The notes beneath the pieces are model-generated. The model saw nothing but the letters and a program-made list of their open reading frames with translations, searched no databases and was not told the DNA's origin. From positions 1 through 64,000 of the forward strand of contig NZ_FZOT01000004.1 in assembly GCF_900188095.1 (NCBI RefSeq): 64,000 bases of DNA. Reading direction: 5' to 3'. This document shows positions 45,993 through 56,378 of this stretch, one piece after another. The stretch is from Noviherbaspirillum humi. Lineage in GTDB: Bacteria > Pseudomonadota > Gammaproteobacteria > Burkholderiales > Burkholderiaceae_D. Within the stretch, counting starts at the first letter, position 1. Each line of letters starts with the position of its first letter. The position numbers and the translations under genes were made by a program.

Positions 45993-46100
45993 CTTGTCTC
46001 CTGAGTGATTGTAAAAAAAGAACGAGCGTTTGATTTTATGGGGGCATCAGGAAATGTCAATATGCGCCGAAGCCGCAAGGGCTTCAGGTAAAATCATTCC

Positions 46101-46838
46101 ATGAAGATACTCATCAGTAATGACGACGGCTATCTGGCGCCGGGCATCGTTGCCCTGGCCGAGGCGTTGCGCCCGATTGCCGAGATCATGGTGGTTGCTC
46201 CCGACAGCAACCGCTCTGGCAGTTCCAATTCCCTGACGCTGGACCGCCCGCTCTCTGTCTATCGCGCCGAGAACGGCTTTTATTTCGTCAACGGCACGCC
46301 ATCGGACTGCGTACATATCGCGCTTACCGGCGCCCTGGCCTTCAAGCCGGACTTGGTCGTCTCCGGCATCAATCAGGGGCAGAACATGGGTGACGACACC
46401 CTCTATTCCGGCACCGTCGCCGCTGCCACCGAAGGCTTTCTGTTCGGCGTGCCGGCGATCGCCTTTTCCCAGGTCGACAAAGGCTGGGCGCATCTCGACA
46501 CGGCCGCGCGCGTGGCCCGGGAAATCGTCGAGCACGGCTTGCCGGCGCTGCCCAAGCCCTATTTGCTGAACGTGAATATACCCAACCTGCCTTACGCCAG
46601 CCTCCGCGGCAAATGCGCCACCCGGCTCGGCAAGCGGCATCAGTCGGAGCCGGTCATCCGCGCCCAGGATCCGCATGGCCGCGAGATTTACTGGATCGGG
46701 CCGGCCGGCAAGGAGAAGGACGCGGCAGAAGGAACGGATTTCAATGCGGTGGCCAACGGCCGGGTATCGATTACGCCCCTGCGAATCGACCTGACGCACA
46801 GCGCTCAGCTCGACCTGCTGAAGAAGGAGTTGCAGTGA
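46101..46838 (+). CDS. surE: 5'-nucleotidase SurE
   Basis: This 245-residue metal-dependent phosphatase dephosphorylates nucleoside monophosphates. The signature is [14 protein letters not shown] (metal Asp pair), followed by [14 protein letters not shown] and [19 protein letters not shown]. It is the first gene of surE-pcm-nlpD-rpoS, linked to stationary-phase survival. AAGAAGGAG near the 3' end serves the next gene, whose start overlaps the surE stop by four bases. Confidence 0.96.
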   Translation: MKILISNDDGYLAPGIVALAEALRPIAEIMVVAPDSNRSGSSNSLTLDRPLSVYRAENGFYFVNGTPSDCVHIALTGALAFKPDLVVSGINQGQNMGDDTLYSGTVAAATEGFLFGVPAIAFSQVDKGWAHLDTAARVAREIVEHGLPALPKPYLLNVNIPNLPYASLRGKCATRLGKRHQSEPVIRAQDPHGREIYWIGPAGKEKDAAEGTDFNAVANGRVSITPLRIDLTHSAQLDLLKKELQ

Positions 46839-47695
46839 GCGAAGCAAGCAAGCGCTTTCCGCTGACGCTTTCCAACGTGGTGGAGGGCCGGCCCAAGGAA
46901 GGCAGGCAGAAGCCCGGCGCAGCCAAGGTCGCCACGCCTCAGACTGCCACCCGCAATGCGGCCCAGCATCAGCAGCGGCCGGTTGCCGTCAAACCGGCTG
47001 CGGTGGCGGTATCGCTGCCGGCCACGCCTGCCCAGCCGGCCCGCAATGGCGCCGCGGTGCCTGATTCGGTACGCGGCGCCATGGTGGCGCGCCTGGCCAA
47101 GCAGGGCATCGCCGACCGTACGGTGCTGGCGGCGATGGAAGCCGTGCCGCGCCATCTGTTCGTCGAGCCGGCAATGGCGAGCCAGGCGTACATTGATGCG
47201 TCGCTGCCCATCGGTCATCAGCAGACGATTTCACAGCCGTACATCGTCGCTCGAATGATCGAAGTCATGCGCGATAACCAGCAGCAGGGAAAGCTGGAAC
47301 GGGTGCTCGAAATCGGCACCGGCTGCGGCTATCAGGCAGCGGTCCTGTCACTGGTGGCGAAGGAAGTGTATTCGATCGAACGCATCAAGCCGCTGCATGA
47401 ACTGGCAAAGTCCAATCTGCGGCCGCTGCGGATTCCCAATATCCGCTTGCATTATGGAGATGGTATGCTTGGCCTGCTTCAAGCTGCCCCATTCGACGGC
47501 ATCATCCTCGCCGCTGCGGGCCTCGAGGTACCCCAGGCCCTGCTCGAACAGATGAGCGTAGGCGGCAGGCTGGTGGCGCCGGTAGGGGGAGAGCGCCAGG
47601 TGCTGCAATTGATCGAACGCGTCAGCCGTTTCGAGTGGACCAGGACGACGCTTGAAGACTGCCATTTCGTACCCTTGAAGTCCGGCACGGTCTGA
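46835..47695 (+). CDS. pcm: Protein-L-isoaspartate O-methyltransferase with N-terminal extension
   Basis: This 286-residue protein repairs isoaspartyl residues by S-adenosylmethionine-dependent methylation. The catalytic domain begins near residue 80: [30 protein letters not shown] and the SAM motif [15 protein letters not shown] at about 157-171. The first 75 residues are an Ala/Pro/Gln/Lys-rich extension missing from the usual enzyme of about 210 residues. GTG at 46835 is the likely start: it has AAGGAG six bases upstream and overlaps surE as GTGA. Confidence 0.93.
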   Translation: MSEASKRFPLTLSNVVEGRPKEGRQKPGAAKVATPQTATRNAAQHQQRPVAVKPAAVAVSLPATPAQPARNGAAVPDSVRGAMVARLAKQGIADRTVLAAMEAVPRHLFVEPAMASQAYIDASLPIGHQQTISQPYIVARMIEVMRDNQQQGKLERVLEIGTGCGYQAAVLSLVAKEVYSIERIKPLHELAKSNLRPLRIPNIRLHYGDGMLGLLQAAPFDGIILAAAGLEVPQALLEQMSVGGRLVAPVGGERQVLQLIERVSRFEWTRTTLEDCHFVPLKSGTV

Positions 47696-47745
47696 CGCCG
47701 ACCCAGGTCGCCGCCGCCGGCGGCACTGATTCCATCGTAGTGATA

Positions 47746-48720
47746 ATGAAAAAATACCGCTTAACATGGATGGCAATGCTGCTTGCCATCGTTTCCGGAT
47801 GCAGCACCACCCGCAATCAGGCGCCGGTAGTGGAGCGGCCGGTTCCGTCGCGCAACGCCGAGGCTCCGCGACCGTTGCCCGCGCCGGCGCCCGCGCAGCC
47901 GCAGCCGCCCAAGCAAGCCGACACCCGCGGTTTTTACACCGTGAAACGTGGCGATACTTTGATCCAGATTGCCCTTGAGTTCGGTCAGAATTACCGCGAC
48001 CTCGTGATATGGAATAATCTCTCCAATCCCAACGACATCAAGGTAGACCAGGTGTTGCGCGTGCTTCCTCCGGATGCACCTGTGGCTGGCGCTGCTCCTT
48101 CGGGCGTTCAGACTGGCAGCGTGGTTCCAAATTCCACGGCCGAATCGCGCCCGTTGCCCAATGGCGCGGCGGCGTCCACCCACAAGACCGGTCCGCGGGG
48201 GGAGAAGCGGGCATTCTCGGAATCCGCGCTGGCCGAACTTAACAAGCCTGATGCGACCGCGCCGACTGTGCCTTCGAAGACCGAACCGCCGAAGGTGAGC
48301 GACAGCAAGACACCGGAAAGGCCGGCAGAGAGCGCGCCGCCGGCGACCGATGAAGAAGGCATTGCCTGGATCTGGCCGGCCGAAGGAAAGGTCGTCGCCG
48401 GTTTCAGCGATGGCCGCAAGGGCATAGACATTGCCGGCAAGCCCGGACAGCCGGTGCTGGCGGCCGGCGCCGGTCGGGTGCTGTACGCCGGCAGTGGCAT
48501 TCGCGGCTACGGCAATTTGGTGATCCTCAAGCACAGCACGAATTATCTGTCGGCCTATGCTCACAACAAGGCCATTTTCGTCAAGGAAGACCAGACGGTC
48601 AGCAAGGGCCAGAAGATAGCCGAAATGGGAAGTTCGGACAGCGATTCGGTAAAGCTTCACTTCGAGATCCGCCATCAGGGCAAGCCGGTGGATCCTTCCA
48701 AATTCTTACCTGCCAGATAA
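47746..48720 (+). CDS. nlpD: NlpD-like lipoprotein with LysM and LytM domains
   Basis: This 324-residue outer-membrane lipoprotein has lipobox IVSGC (Cys19), a LysM peptidoglycan-binding domain at about 62-107 (YTVKRGDTLIQIALEFG) and a C-terminal LytM/M23 domain (about 210-320). The LytM domain keeps GIDIAG and LHFEIRH but the position of the first zinc His is Lys-Gly (GRKGIDIAG), so it is catalytically degenerate. E. coli NlpD likewise does not cut but activates amidase AmiC at division. The ATG at 47746 is preferred over GTG at 47740. rpoS begins directly after the stop. Confidence 0.93.
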   Translation: MKKYRLTWMAMLLAIVSGCSTTRNQAPVVERPVPSRNAEAPRPLPAPAPAQPQPPKQADTRGFYTVKRGDTLIQIALEFGQNYRDLVIWNNLSNPNDIKVDQVLRVLPPDAPVAGAAPSGVQTGSVVPNSTAESRPLPNGAAASTHKTGPRGEKRAFSESALAELNKPDATAPTVPSKTEPPKVSDSKTPERPAESAPPATDEEGIAWIWPAEGKVVAGFSDGRKGIDIAGKPGQPVLAAGAGRVLYAGSGIRGYGNLVILKHSTNYLSAYAHNKAIFVKEDQTVSKGQKIAEMGSSDSDSVKLHFEIRHQGKPVDPSKFLPAR

Positions 48721-49752
48721 ATGACGCGCAAACCCGAAGCCACGCCGGAAGACGATTTATCCCCCGATGATTTGTCCGATATCCGGGCGGACTCCGGGGA
48801 AGATGCCGAAGCCGTTCTTGCGGACGGCGCCGATGCGATGACTGATGGCGGCGAGGGCGCGGTAGCGGTGGCCCTCGACCCGGTGGAGGAACTCAAGACC
48901 GTGCTCGCGGCGGAGCTCTCCACCGATACCACGCAGCATTACCTGAATCAGATCGGTTCCCGGCCGCTGCTGACGGCGGCGGAGGAAGTGCATTACGCCA
49001 CCCTGGCCAAGCAGGGCGAGTTCGATGCGCGGCAGAAGATGATCGAACATAACCTGCGTCTGGTGGTGTCGATCGCCAAGCACTACATCAACCGCGGCGT
49101 GGTGCTGCTGGACCTGATCGAGGAGGGCAATCTCGGCCTGATGCGCGCCATCGACAAATTCGAGCCGGAACGCGGCTTTCGTTTCTCGACGTACGCTACC
49201 TGGTGGATACGCCAGAGCATCGAGCGAGCCATCATGAATCAGGCGCGCACCGTGCGCCTGCCGGTGCACATGGTGCGCGAACTGAACCAGATACTGCGGG
49301 CCAAGTACCATCTCGAAGCCCAGCATCACGATGGCAAGGATGCCACCGCCGAGGACATCGCCCATCTGGTGGAGCGGCCGGTGGAGGACGTGCAGGATAT
49401 CCTGGCGCTGTCCGAGCATGCTACCTCGCTCGACGCGCCGCTCGACAACGACCCGCAAGCCAGCCTGATGGACATGCTGCCCGGCGACGGCGCCGACAGC
49501 CCCGACTCCCGCGCCGAGCATCACGAAATGACGGTGTTGGTGCGCGACTGGCTGAAAAAATTGCCGGACAAGCAGCGCCTGGTGATCATGCGGCGCTTCG
49601 GCCTCGACAACGACGATCCCGCCACGCTGGAAGAATTGGCGGCGGAGATGAACGTCACGCGCGAACGGGTGCGGCAGATTCAGCAGGAGGCGCTGGTCAA
49701 GCTCAAGCGCGCCCTGACTGCGCGCGGCGTGGGCAAGGATGCGCTGCTTTGA
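48721..49752 (+). CDS. rpoS: RNA polymerase sigma factor RpoS
   Basis: This 343-residue sigma-70 family factor has an acidic N-terminal region of about 60 residues, region 1.2 ([20 protein letters not shown]), region 2 ([20 protein letters not shown], then [20 protein letters not shown]), region 3 and region 4 (LRDWL-type start, [10 protein letters not shown]-like [20 protein letters not shown]). The ATG follows the nlpD stop with no gap. It directs stationary-phase and stress transcription. In relatives its main promoter is inside nlpD. Confidence 0.96.
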   Translation: MTRKPEATPEDDLSPDDLSDIRADSGEDAEAVLADGADAMTDGGEGAVAVALDPVEELKTVLAAELSTDTTQHYLNQIGSRPLLTAAEEVHYATLAKQGEFDARQKMIEHNLRLVVSIAKHYINRGVVLLDLIEEGNLGLMRAIDKFEPERGFRFSTYATWWIRQSIERAIMNQARTVRLPVHMVRELNQILRAKYHLEAQHHDGKDATAEDIAHLVERPVEDVQDILALSEHATSLDAPLDNDPQASLMDMLPGDGADSPDSRAEHHEMTVLVRDWLKKLPDKQRLVIMRRFGLDNDDPATLEELAAEMNVTRERVRQIQQEALVKLKRALTARGVGKDALL

Positions 49753-50534
49753 TCCCGATTCTGGTATTCGACATCGAGACCATCCCCGACGTGCACGGCC
49801 TGCGCTTACTCCAGGGCCATCCGGAGAGCATGCTCGACGCCGACGTCGCGGCGGCCGCCTTCGCTGCACGGCGCGAGCGCACCGGCAGCGACTTCCTGCA
49901 GCATCATCTGCACAAGGTGGCGGCGATTTCCTGCGTGTTCCGTGACCGCGAGGGTTTTCGCGTCAAGTCGCTGGGCAGCACTCATGATGAGGAATCCAAG
50001 CTGGTGCATGCCTTCTTCCGCACCATCGACCGCTATACGCCTCAGCTGGTTTCGTGGAACGGCACCGGCTTCGACCTGCCGGTGCTGCACTACCGTGCCA
50101 TGGTGAGCGGCGTCACCGCCTCCCGCTACTGGGAGATGGGCGACGACGACCGCGATTTCAAGTGGAACAACTACATCAGCCGCTACCACATGCGCCATCT
50201 CGACCTGATGGACCTGCTGGCGATGTACACCGGCCGCGCCAACGCGCCGCTGGATGAGCTGGCCAAGCTGTGTGGCTTCCCCGGCAAGCTCGGCGTGGAT
50301 GGCAGCCAGGTCTGGACCTTGTACCAGGAAGGACGGCTGCAGGAAATCCGCGATTACTGCGAGACCGACGTGGTCAACACTTACCTCATGTACTGCCGTT
50401 TCCAGCTCATGCGTGGATCAATGACGCGGGACGAGTACAATAGCGAGCTTTCGCTGGTGCGGGCGCACCTGGCGGAACTCGACGGGCCGCACTGGAAACA
50501 ATACCTGGATGCCTGGCGCGATCCGCTGGCCTGA
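49749..50534 (+). CDS. PolB-type 3'-5' exonuclease
   Basis: This 261-residue protein matches the predicted exonuclease family related to the PolB proofreading domain: Asp8 and Glu10 in [20 protein letters not shown], the ExoII-like [14 protein letters not shown] and the ExoIII region [18 protein letters not shown]-type sequence ([12 protein letters not shown]). The start is TTG at 49749 overlapping the rpoS stop as TTGA, with AAGGA 10 bases upstream; there is no in-frame ATG or GTG before the first motif. It is probably translated by coupling to rpoS, giving it stationary-phase expression. Confidence 0.88.
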   Translation: MIPILVFDIETIPDVHGLRLLQGHPESMLDADVAAAAFAARRERTGSDFLQHHLHKVAAISCVFRDREGFRVKSLGSTHDEESKLVHAFFRTIDRYTPQLVSWNGTGFDLPVLHYRAMVSGVTASRYWEMGDDDRDFKWNNYISRYHMRHLDLMDLLAMYTGRANAPLDELAKLCGFPGKLGVDGSQVWTLYQEGRLQEIRDYCETDVVNTYLMYCRFQLMRGSMTRDEYNSELSLVRAHLAELDGPHWKQYLDAWRDPLA

Positions 50535-50609
50535 CTTTTTCCTGCTCTCCCGGCATCACCCTTCATAGTCGCCAAGTCCGGCAAGGCTTGGCCGTGACCA
50601 TTTCAATTT

Positions 50610-51950
50610 ATGCAGCAAGACGCAATCGACATCAAAGCCCTGGACATGGATGCCCGGGGCGTGGGCCACTTGACGAACGAAGATGGCACCCAAGGCAAGG
50701 TCATCTTCGTGGAAGGCGCGCTTCCCGGCGAGCGCGTGCGTTATGAATCCTATCGGCGCAAGCCGAAATGGGAAGCGGCCACCCTGACCGAGGTGGTACG
50801 TGAATCGTCGCAGCGGGTGCAGGCGAAATGCCGCTATTTCGGCAATTGCGGCGGCTGCGCCATGCAGCACCTGGATGCCGACGCCCAGGTCGCGATGAAG
50901 CAGCGGGTGCTGGAGGACAATCTCTGGCATCTCTCCAAGGTGAAGGCCGAGAACATGATGCGCCCGATCCACGGTCCGACCTGGGGCTACCGCTATCGTG
51001 CCCGCCTGTCGGTGCGCAACGTGCGCAAGAAGGGCGGCGTGCTGGTCGGTTTCCATGAGCGGAAATCCTCTTACGTGGCCGACATGCAAACCTGCGAAAT
51101 CCTGCCGCCCAAGGTATCGGCGATGCTGGTGCCGCTGCGCCGCCTGGTGGAATCGCTGACCATCTTCGAGCAGATGCCGCAGATCGAGCTGGCGGTGGGT
51201 GAAGAAGTGATCGCGCTGGTGCTGCGCATCATGGCGCCGCTGACCGAGGCCGACAAGGACAAGCTGCGCGCCTTCGCCGACCTGCATGAGATCCAGTGGT
51301 GGCTGCAGCCCAAGGGGCCGGACACCGTGTATCCGTTCTATCCGCTCGACAAGCAGCTGTATTACGCGCTGCCCGAGTTCGGCATCCGCATGCCCTTCAA
51401 GCCGACCGACTTCACTCAGGTCAACCACCAGATCAACCGGCTGCTAGTGACAAGGGCCTTGAAGCTGCTGGACGTACAGCCGGAAGACCGCGTGGCCGAC
51501 CTGTTCTGCGGCCTCGGCAACTTCACCCTGCCGCTGGCAACCCAGGCGCGCGAGGTGGTAGGCATCGAAGGCAGCACCGCGCTGAACGAGCGCGCATTGC
51601 AGAATGCAACCGCCAATGGGCTGGCGCAGAAAACGGTGTTTTATTGCCGCAATTTATTCGAGGCCAGCAGCGAGGACCTGGTCGCGCTGGGCAGATTTGA
51701 TCGCATGCTGGTCGATCCGCCGCGTGAAGGCGCGATTGCGGTTTGCCAGGCCATCGTCGGATTGAAGGAAAACCGGCCGGACCTGATGCCGAAGCGCATC
51801 GTCTACGTGTCCTGCAATCCGGCCACCCTCGCCCGCGATGCGGGGCTGCTGGTGCATCAGGGCGGCTACGTGCTGAAGAAAGCCGGGGTGGTCAACATGT
51901 TCCCCCATACGGCGCATGTGGAATCCATTGCCGTATTCGACCTGCCCTGA
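50610..51950 (+). CDS. rlmD: 23S rRNA (uracil-1939-C5)-methyltransferase RlmD
   Basis: This 446-residue enzyme methylates U1939 of 23S rRNA. It has an N-terminal TRAM RNA-binding domain (about 1-65), iron-sulfur cysteines Cys74, Cys80 and Cys83 ([15 protein letters not shown]), the SAM motif [16 protein letters not shown] and catalytic Cys402 in [12 protein letters not shown]. The gene is followed by a strong bidirectional terminator. It lies 75 bp after the exonuclease gene. Confidence 0.95.
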   Translation: MQQDAIDIKALDMDARGVGHLTNEDGTQGKVIFVEGALPGERVRYESYRRKPKWEAATLTEVVRESSQRVQAKCRYFGNCGGCAMQHLDADAQVAMKQRVLEDNLWHLSKVKAENMMRPIHGPTWGYRYRARLSVRNVRKKGGVLVGFHERKSSYVADMQTCEILPPKVSAMLVPLRRLVESLTIFEQMPQIELAVGEEVIALVLRIMAPLTEADKDKLRAFADLHEIQWWLQPKGPDTVYPFYPLDKQLYYALPEFGIRMPFKPTDFTQVNHQINRLLVTRALKLLDVQPEDRVADLFCGLGNFTLPLATQAREVVGIEGSTALNERALQNATANGLAQKTVFYCRNLFEASSEDLVALGRFDRMLVDPPREGAIAVCQAIVGLKENRPDLMPKRIVYVSCNPATLARDAGLLVHQGGYVLKKAGVVNMFPHTAHVESIAVFDLP

Positions 51951-51968
51951 TCGTCACCGGTGTAAACG

Positions 51969-51996
51969 AAAAAGCCGACCTGACGGTCGGCTTTTT
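51969..51996. terminator. Bidirectional terminator between rlmD and the Bax-inhibitor gene
   Basis: AAAAAGCCGACC (51969-51980) and GGTCGGCTTTTT (51985-51996) form a perfect 12-bp stem with loop TGAC. T-runs are present on both strands, so it can end both convergent transcripts. Confidence 0.95.
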
Positions 51997-52017
51997 CATT
52001 GACGCTTTGCCGTTGGC

Positions 52018-52710
52018 TTATTCGCGTTCGCCGCCAACGATGCCGAGCAGCGCAAGCAGGTTGCTGAAAATGTTGTAGAGATCGAGATAGATGGCCAGGG
52101 TGGCGGTGATGTAGTTGGTTTCGCCGCCGTTGATCACCTGCTGCACGTCGTAGAGGATGAAGGCCGAGAAGATGCCGATGGCCATCACCGATACCGCCAG
52201 GTAGAGCGCCGGCATCTGCAGGAAGATATTTGCCACTGCTGCAAGCAGAATGACCAGCACGCCGCCGAACAACCATTTGCCCAAGCCTGAAAAATCACGC
52301 TTGGAAAAGGTGGCCACGCTTGCCATGACGGCCATGATGGCGGCGGTGCCGCCGAAGGCGGTCATGATCAGCGCCGGACCGTTGGCAAATCCGAGGGTGA
52401 GGCTGATCAGGCGAGACAGCATCAATCCCATGAAGAAGGTAAAGCCAAGCAAGATGGCAACGCCGAGGCCGGAATTCTTGGTCTTTTCAATGGCATAGAA
52501 AAAACCGAAGGCGATTGCCAGGAAAGCCATGAAACCGATGAACGGGCTGCTCGAGAAGAGGGAAAACTTGAACTGAACGCCAAGCCATGCGCCCAAGACA
52601 GTGGGAATCATGGAAAGGGCGAGCAGCCAGTAGGTATTGCGCAAAACCCGGTTACGTACAAGCAGGGCTTGGCTGGATGTGCCGTACGCGGTATGCAGAT
52701 TGCTATCCAT
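52018..52710 (-). CDS. Bax inhibitor-1/YccA family membrane protein
   Basis: This 230-residue protein has seven membrane helices. The family motif AFGGTAAIMAVMASVATF, preceded by LTLGFANGPALIMT, and the C-terminal pair of charged residues near ILYDVQQVINGGETNYITAT place it with YccA/YbhL. YccA-type proteins modulate the FtsH protease; other members leak calcium. AACCTGGAGG-like sequence (CTGGAGGTTAC) precedes the ATG at 52710. It stands alone between rlmD and ndk. Confidence 0.92.
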   Translation of the reverse strand: MDSNLHTAYGTSSQALLVRNRVLRNTYWLLALSMIPTVLGAWLGVQFKFSLFSSSPFIGFMAFLAIAFGFFYAIEKTKNSGLGVAILLGFTFFMGLMLSRLISLTLGFANGPALIMTAFGGTAAIMAVMASVATFSKRDFSGLGKWLFGGVLVILLAAVANIFLQMPALYLAVSVMAIGIFSAFILYDVQQVINGGETNYITATLAIYLDLYNIFSNLLALLGIVGGERE

Positions 52711-52913
52711 GTAACCTCCAGGAATCGTTGAATTGTTGAACAGTATTCAGAGCATATCATGTGCCCGAATGACGAAGAATAGGTGCAAATCGAGCGCTTT
52801 TCATCGACGGCAACTACCCAGTCTCTTAGATATGGGTTTCGTGGTAAAATCAAAGGTTAGTTTGATTCTTGATTTTTCTCCTTAAACCCTTATTTTCATT
52901 GGAGTTTTTACAG

Positions 52914-53339
52914 ATGGCAATCGAGCGCACCCTGTCGATCATCAAACCGGACGCAGTCGCGAAAAACGTGATCGGCCAAATCTACACCCGTTTTGAAAAT
53001 GCCGGTCTGAAGATCGTCGCTGCCCGCATGGCGCATCTGTCCCGTGCCGAGGCTGAAGGCTTCTATGCCGTTCACCGCGAGCGCCCCTTCTTCAAGGATC
53101 TGGTTGACTTCATGATTTCCGGCCCGGTCATGATCCAGGTTCTGGAAGGCGAAGGCGCCATTGCCAAGAACCGCGAGCTGATGGGCGCAACCGATCCCAA
53201 GAAGGCAGAGAAGGGCACCATCCGCGCCGACTTCGCCGACTCCATCGACGCCAATGCCGTTCACGGTTCCGACGCGCCCGAAACCGCGGCTGTCGAGATC
53301 GCTTACTACTTCCCGGCATTGAACGTTTATTCCCGTTAA
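52914..53339 (+). CDS. ndk: Nucleoside diphosphate kinase
   Basis: This 141-residue enzyme passes phosphate between nucleoside triphosphates and diphosphates through phospho-His117, seen in [22 protein letters not shown] at the start and [12 protein letters not shown] are family motifs. The ATG at 52914 matches the normal N-terminus; GGAG at 52901-52904 lies 9 bases upstream. It opens the long plus-strand housekeeping run to hflK. Confidence 0.97.
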   Translation: MAIERTLSIIKPDAVAKNVIGQIYTRFENAGLKIVAARMAHLSRAEAEGFYAVHRERPFFKDLVDFMISGPVMIQVLEGEGAIAKNRELMGATDPKKAEKGTIRADFADSIDANAVHGSDAPETAAVEIAYYFPALNVYSR

Positions 53340-53390
53340 TGTCCCGCTCGTCCGCCGCGACGGCGGGCGAACCACAAGGCTTTGCTGAAC

Positions 53391-54557
53391 ATGGCTCTCA
53401 CCAATCTTCTGGATTTCGATCCCGCACAACTTGCCGCTTACTGTGCCGAGCTGGGTGAGAAGCCATTTCGCGCCAAGCAGCTTCAGCGCTGGATACACCA
53501 GTTTGGCGTGGCGGATTTCGACCAGATGAGCGATCTGGCCAAATCGTTCCGCGAAAAGCTGAAGCAGAACGCCGCCATCACGGCGCCCGCCATCATCAGC
53601 GACCACACTTCTGCCGACGGCACGCGCAAGTGGCTATTCGACGTCGGGCAGGGCAATGCCGTGGAGACCGTATTCATTCCCGAGGAAAATCGCGGCACGC
53701 TGTGCATTTCGACGCAAGCCGGCTGCGCCGTGAACTGCCGTTTCTGCTCGACCGGCAAGCAGGGCTTCAGCCGCAACCTGTCGGTCGGCGAAATCATCGG
53801 GCAGCTCTGGATGGCCGAATTCGAACTGCGCCGCACCAAGGGCGTGGAGCCTGGTCCCAAAGGCGAGCGCCAGATCACCAACGTGGTGATGATGGGCATG
53901 GGCGAGCCGCTGCTGAACTTCGAGCCGACGGTCACCGCGCTCAAGCTGATGCTGGACGACAATGCCTACGGCCTGTCGCGGCGGCGCGTGACGCTCTCCA
54001 CCAGCGGCGTGGTGCCGATGATAGACAAGCTGGCGCAGGAATGCCCGGTTGCGCTGGCGGTGTCGCTGCACGCTTCGAATGATAACTTGCGTGATGGGCT
54101 GGTGCCGCTGAACCGCAAGTATCCGCTGGCGGACCTGATGGCCGCCTGCCGCCGATATCTCGATTTCGCGCCGCGCGATTTCATCACCTTCGAGTACTGC
54201 ATGCTCGACGGGGTGAATGATGGCGATGAAAACGCGCGCGAGCTGGTGCGGCTGGTCAAGGACAATCCGCATCCGGTGCCATGCAAGTTCAACCTGATAC
54301 CATTCAATCCATTCCCCGAGTCCGGGCTGGTCCGGTCCAACAACAAGCGCATCAAGGCATTTGCCCAGATCCTGATGGATGCCGGCATCGTCACCACCAT
54401 CCGCAAGACGCGCGGCGATGATATCGATGCCGCCTGCGGCCAGCTGGCGGGGGAAGTCCAGGACAGGACGCGGGTTCAGGAGAGGATGCAAAAAATGGCT
54501 GAGTATCAGAACAAGTACGGCAAGAACTTCGGCCGCATCGTTCAGGTGCCTACGTGA
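53391..54557 (+). CDS. rlmN: Dual-specificity rRNA/tRNA methyltransferase RlmN
   Basis: This 388-residue radical-SAM enzyme methylates C2 of A2503 in 23S rRNA and A37 in some tRNAs. The cluster motif CxxxCxxC is Cys112-Cys116-Cys119 ([13 protein letters not shown]), [11 protein letters not shown] follows, and the C-terminal catalytic Cys349 is in [11 protein letters not shown]. The start ATG at 53391 gives [10 protein letters not shown]; a TTG three codons upstream is less likely. Its stop overlaps the pilW GTG start. Confidence 0.96.
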   Translation: MALTNLLDFDPAQLAAYCAELGEKPFRAKQLQRWIHQFGVADFDQMSDLAKSFREKLKQNAAITAPAIISDHTSADGTRKWLFDVGQGNAVETVFIPEENRGTLCISTQAGCAVNCRFCSTGKQGFSRNLSVGEIIGQLWMAEFELRRTKGVEPGPKGERQITNVVMMGMGEPLLNFEPTVTALKLMLDDNAYGLSRRRVTLSTSGVVPMIDKLAQECPVALAVSLHASNDNLRDGLVPLNRKYPLADLMAACRRYLDFAPRDFITFEYCMLDGVNDGDENARELVRLVKDNPHPVPCKFNLIPFNPFPESGLVRSNNKRIKAFAQILMDAGIVTTIRKTRGDDIDAACGQLAGEVQDRTRVQERMQKMAEYQNKYGKNFGRIVQVPT

Positions 54558-55348
54558 CGCGGCTGCAGGGATTGACTTGGGCGCTGCTGCTGGCAGCGGC
54601 CTGTCTGGTGGCGGGATGTCGCTCGTTGCCGGCGCAAGGCAGCAGCGAGCCGAGCACCAGCTCTGACCAGACTGACAGTCAGCGCCGGGCCCGTATCCGC
54701 CTGCAACTGGCGGTGGGTTACTACGAACAGCGCCAGACCGAGGTGGCGCTGGACGAGGTCAAGCAGGCGCTTTTGGCGGATCCCGCCTTCGCCGATGCCT
54801 ACAGTCTGCGCGGCCTGATCTACATGGACATGGGCGAAGCCAAGCTGGCGGAAGAGAATCTGCAGCAAGCCATTCGCTTCAGTCCCGCCAATCCGGATTT
54901 CAACAACAATTACGGCTGGTTCCTGTGCCAAAACGGCCGCGAACGACAAGCGATTGGCTATTTCGAAACCGCGCTGAAAAGCCGCGGCTACCAGTCGCCC
55001 GACAAGGCCCTCGCCAATGCCGGCTTGTGCAGCCTGAAGCTGCAGGACCGTGCCGCTGCCGAGCGCTATTTCATGCAGGCCTTTCAGTTCAATCCGGCCA
55101 ATTCAACAGCAAACATTGGTCTGGCCAGAATTTTTTATCAGCAGCGCGATTACGAGCGTGCCCGTTTCTATGCCAATCGCGCCGTGTCCGCTGAAGGCGC
55201 CGGTCCCGAGGCGCTATGGCTCGCCGTCCGCATAGAACGCAAGCTGGGCAATCGCGATGCGGAAACCAGCCTTGCCACCCAGTTGCGCCGTCGTTTTCCG
55301 CGGTCGGCAGAGTATTCCGCTTACGAGCGTGGAGCATTCGATGAGTGA
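54554..55348 (+). CDS. pilW: Type IV pilus pilotin lipoprotein PilW/PilF-like
   Basis: This 264-residue lipoprotein has lipobox LVAGC (about residue 22) and several tetratricopeptide repeats ([40 protein letters not shown], and more). PilF/PilW helps the secretin PilQ reach and form multimers in the outer membrane. The position between rlmN and rodZ is typical. GTG at 54554 overlaps the rlmN stop as GTGA, and the 3' end overlaps rodZ by 8 bases. Confidence 0.92.
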   Translation: MTRLQGLTWALLLAAACLVAGCRSLPAQGSSEPSTSSDQTDSQRRARIRLQLAVGYYEQRQTEVALDEVKQALLADPAFADAYSLRGLIYMDMGEAKLAEENLQQAIRFSPANPDFNNNYGWFLCQNGRERQAIGYFETALKSRGYQSPDKALANAGLCSLKLQDRAAAERYFMQAFQFNPANSTANIGLARIFYQQRDYERARFYANRAVSAEGAGPEALWLAVRIERKLGNRDAETSLATQLRRRFPRSAEYSAYERGAFDE

Positions 55349-56372
55349 TTCCGAATTCAATGAAAAGCCCGAGGCCGGCGATACCGGGTCTTCCTCTTCC
55401 TCCGGCCTGTCGATTGGCGAGCAGCTTTCCCGCCAGCGCCAGGAGCTTGGCTGGACGGTGGAGCAGGTGGCCAGCCAGCTATACCTGGCGCCAAAGCAGG
55501 TAGTGGCCATCGAAGCCAACGATTTCGCGGCGCTGCCTACCATGGCCGTCACCCGCGGTTTCATCCGTGCCTATGCCAAGCTGGTAAGGCTTGATCCGGC
55601 GCAGCTGATGGCTGCCTTGCCGAAGGAGGCTGCCCCTGCAATCGAGCCGACGGCGTCGCGGCGGGCGATCTCCGAGCCGTTCTCGGAGCGGCGCTCGCCG
55701 CTCATGACGGGCCGTTCGAATGGGATGAAAAAGCCCTACATTGTTCTCGCAGTGCTGGCGCTGCTGGCACTACTCGCCTGGGCCGTATATCAGTCCGGCG
55801 TCCTGTCCGGCGGCACCGCGCCCGCAGTACCCAAAACGGCTGAATCAACTTCCCCCGACAAGCCCGCCGAGAAATCGGGCGCCGTAGGAGCGGAGCCGGC
55901 GAGTCCCTCGGCACCTGATGCCGCTACAGGCAGCGCCGCCGCATCCTCCGCCCCAGCGACACCTGCCGCCGCGCCGGAAGCCAAGCCCGAAACCGCGGCG
56001 CCGGTTCCCGCGCCATCGCGCCCGGCGACCCCGGAAAAAGCCGCGCCGAGCGGAAGCATCGACGCCGCCGCCGAGAAGCAAGTCGTCAATACGCCGGCCA
56101 CCGATTCGAAGCCGGCTGCGGAGGCGACCTCAAGCAACGGGCTTGTCCTGCAATTCCGGGAGGATTCCTGGGTTGACCTAAAGCGCGCCGGTGAAAGCAA
56201 GTCCATGGTGGCGCGCCTGTTCAAGGCAGGCAGTACCGAGAACTTCGATGTGCCGGGTCAGGCCGTCCTCGTGCTCGGCAATGCGCCCGGCGTCGACGTG
56301 ACGTTTCGGGGCGCCCCGATCAAGACCAAGGGGCTAGACAAAGGCCATGTCGCCCGCCTCACTTTGAAATAA
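55341..56372 (+). CDS. rodZ: Cytoskeletal protein RodZ
   Basis: This 343-residue protein has a cytoplasmic helix-turn-helix domain (about 24-90, [19 protein letters not shown]), a membrane helix at about 133-152 ([19 protein letters not shown]), a long Ala/Pro/Ser-rich periplasmic linker and a C-terminal DUF4115 domain ([15 protein letters not shown] to RLTLK). RodZ links MreB to the cell-wall machinery and sets rod shape. The ATG at 55341 overlaps the pilW end; the longer frame to 55257 is a shadow of pilW. Confidence 0.93.
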   Translation: MSDSEFNEKPEAGDTGSSSSSGLSIGEQLSRQRQELGWTVEQVASQLYLAPKQVVAIEANDFAALPTMAVTRGFIRAYAKLVRLDPAQLMAALPKEAAPAIEPTASRRAISEPFSERRSPLMTGRSNGMKKPYIVLAVLALLALLAWAVYQSGVLSGGTAPAVPKTAESTSPDKPAEKSGAVGAEPASPSAPDAATGSAAASSAPATPAAAPEAKPETAAPVPAPSRPATPEKAAPSGSIDAAAEKQVVNTPATDSKPAAEATSSNGLVLQFREDSWVDLKRAGESKSMVARLFKAGSTENFDVPGQAVLVLGNAPGVDVTFRGAPIKTKGLDKGHVARLTLK

Positions 56373-56378
56373 GCAGCC

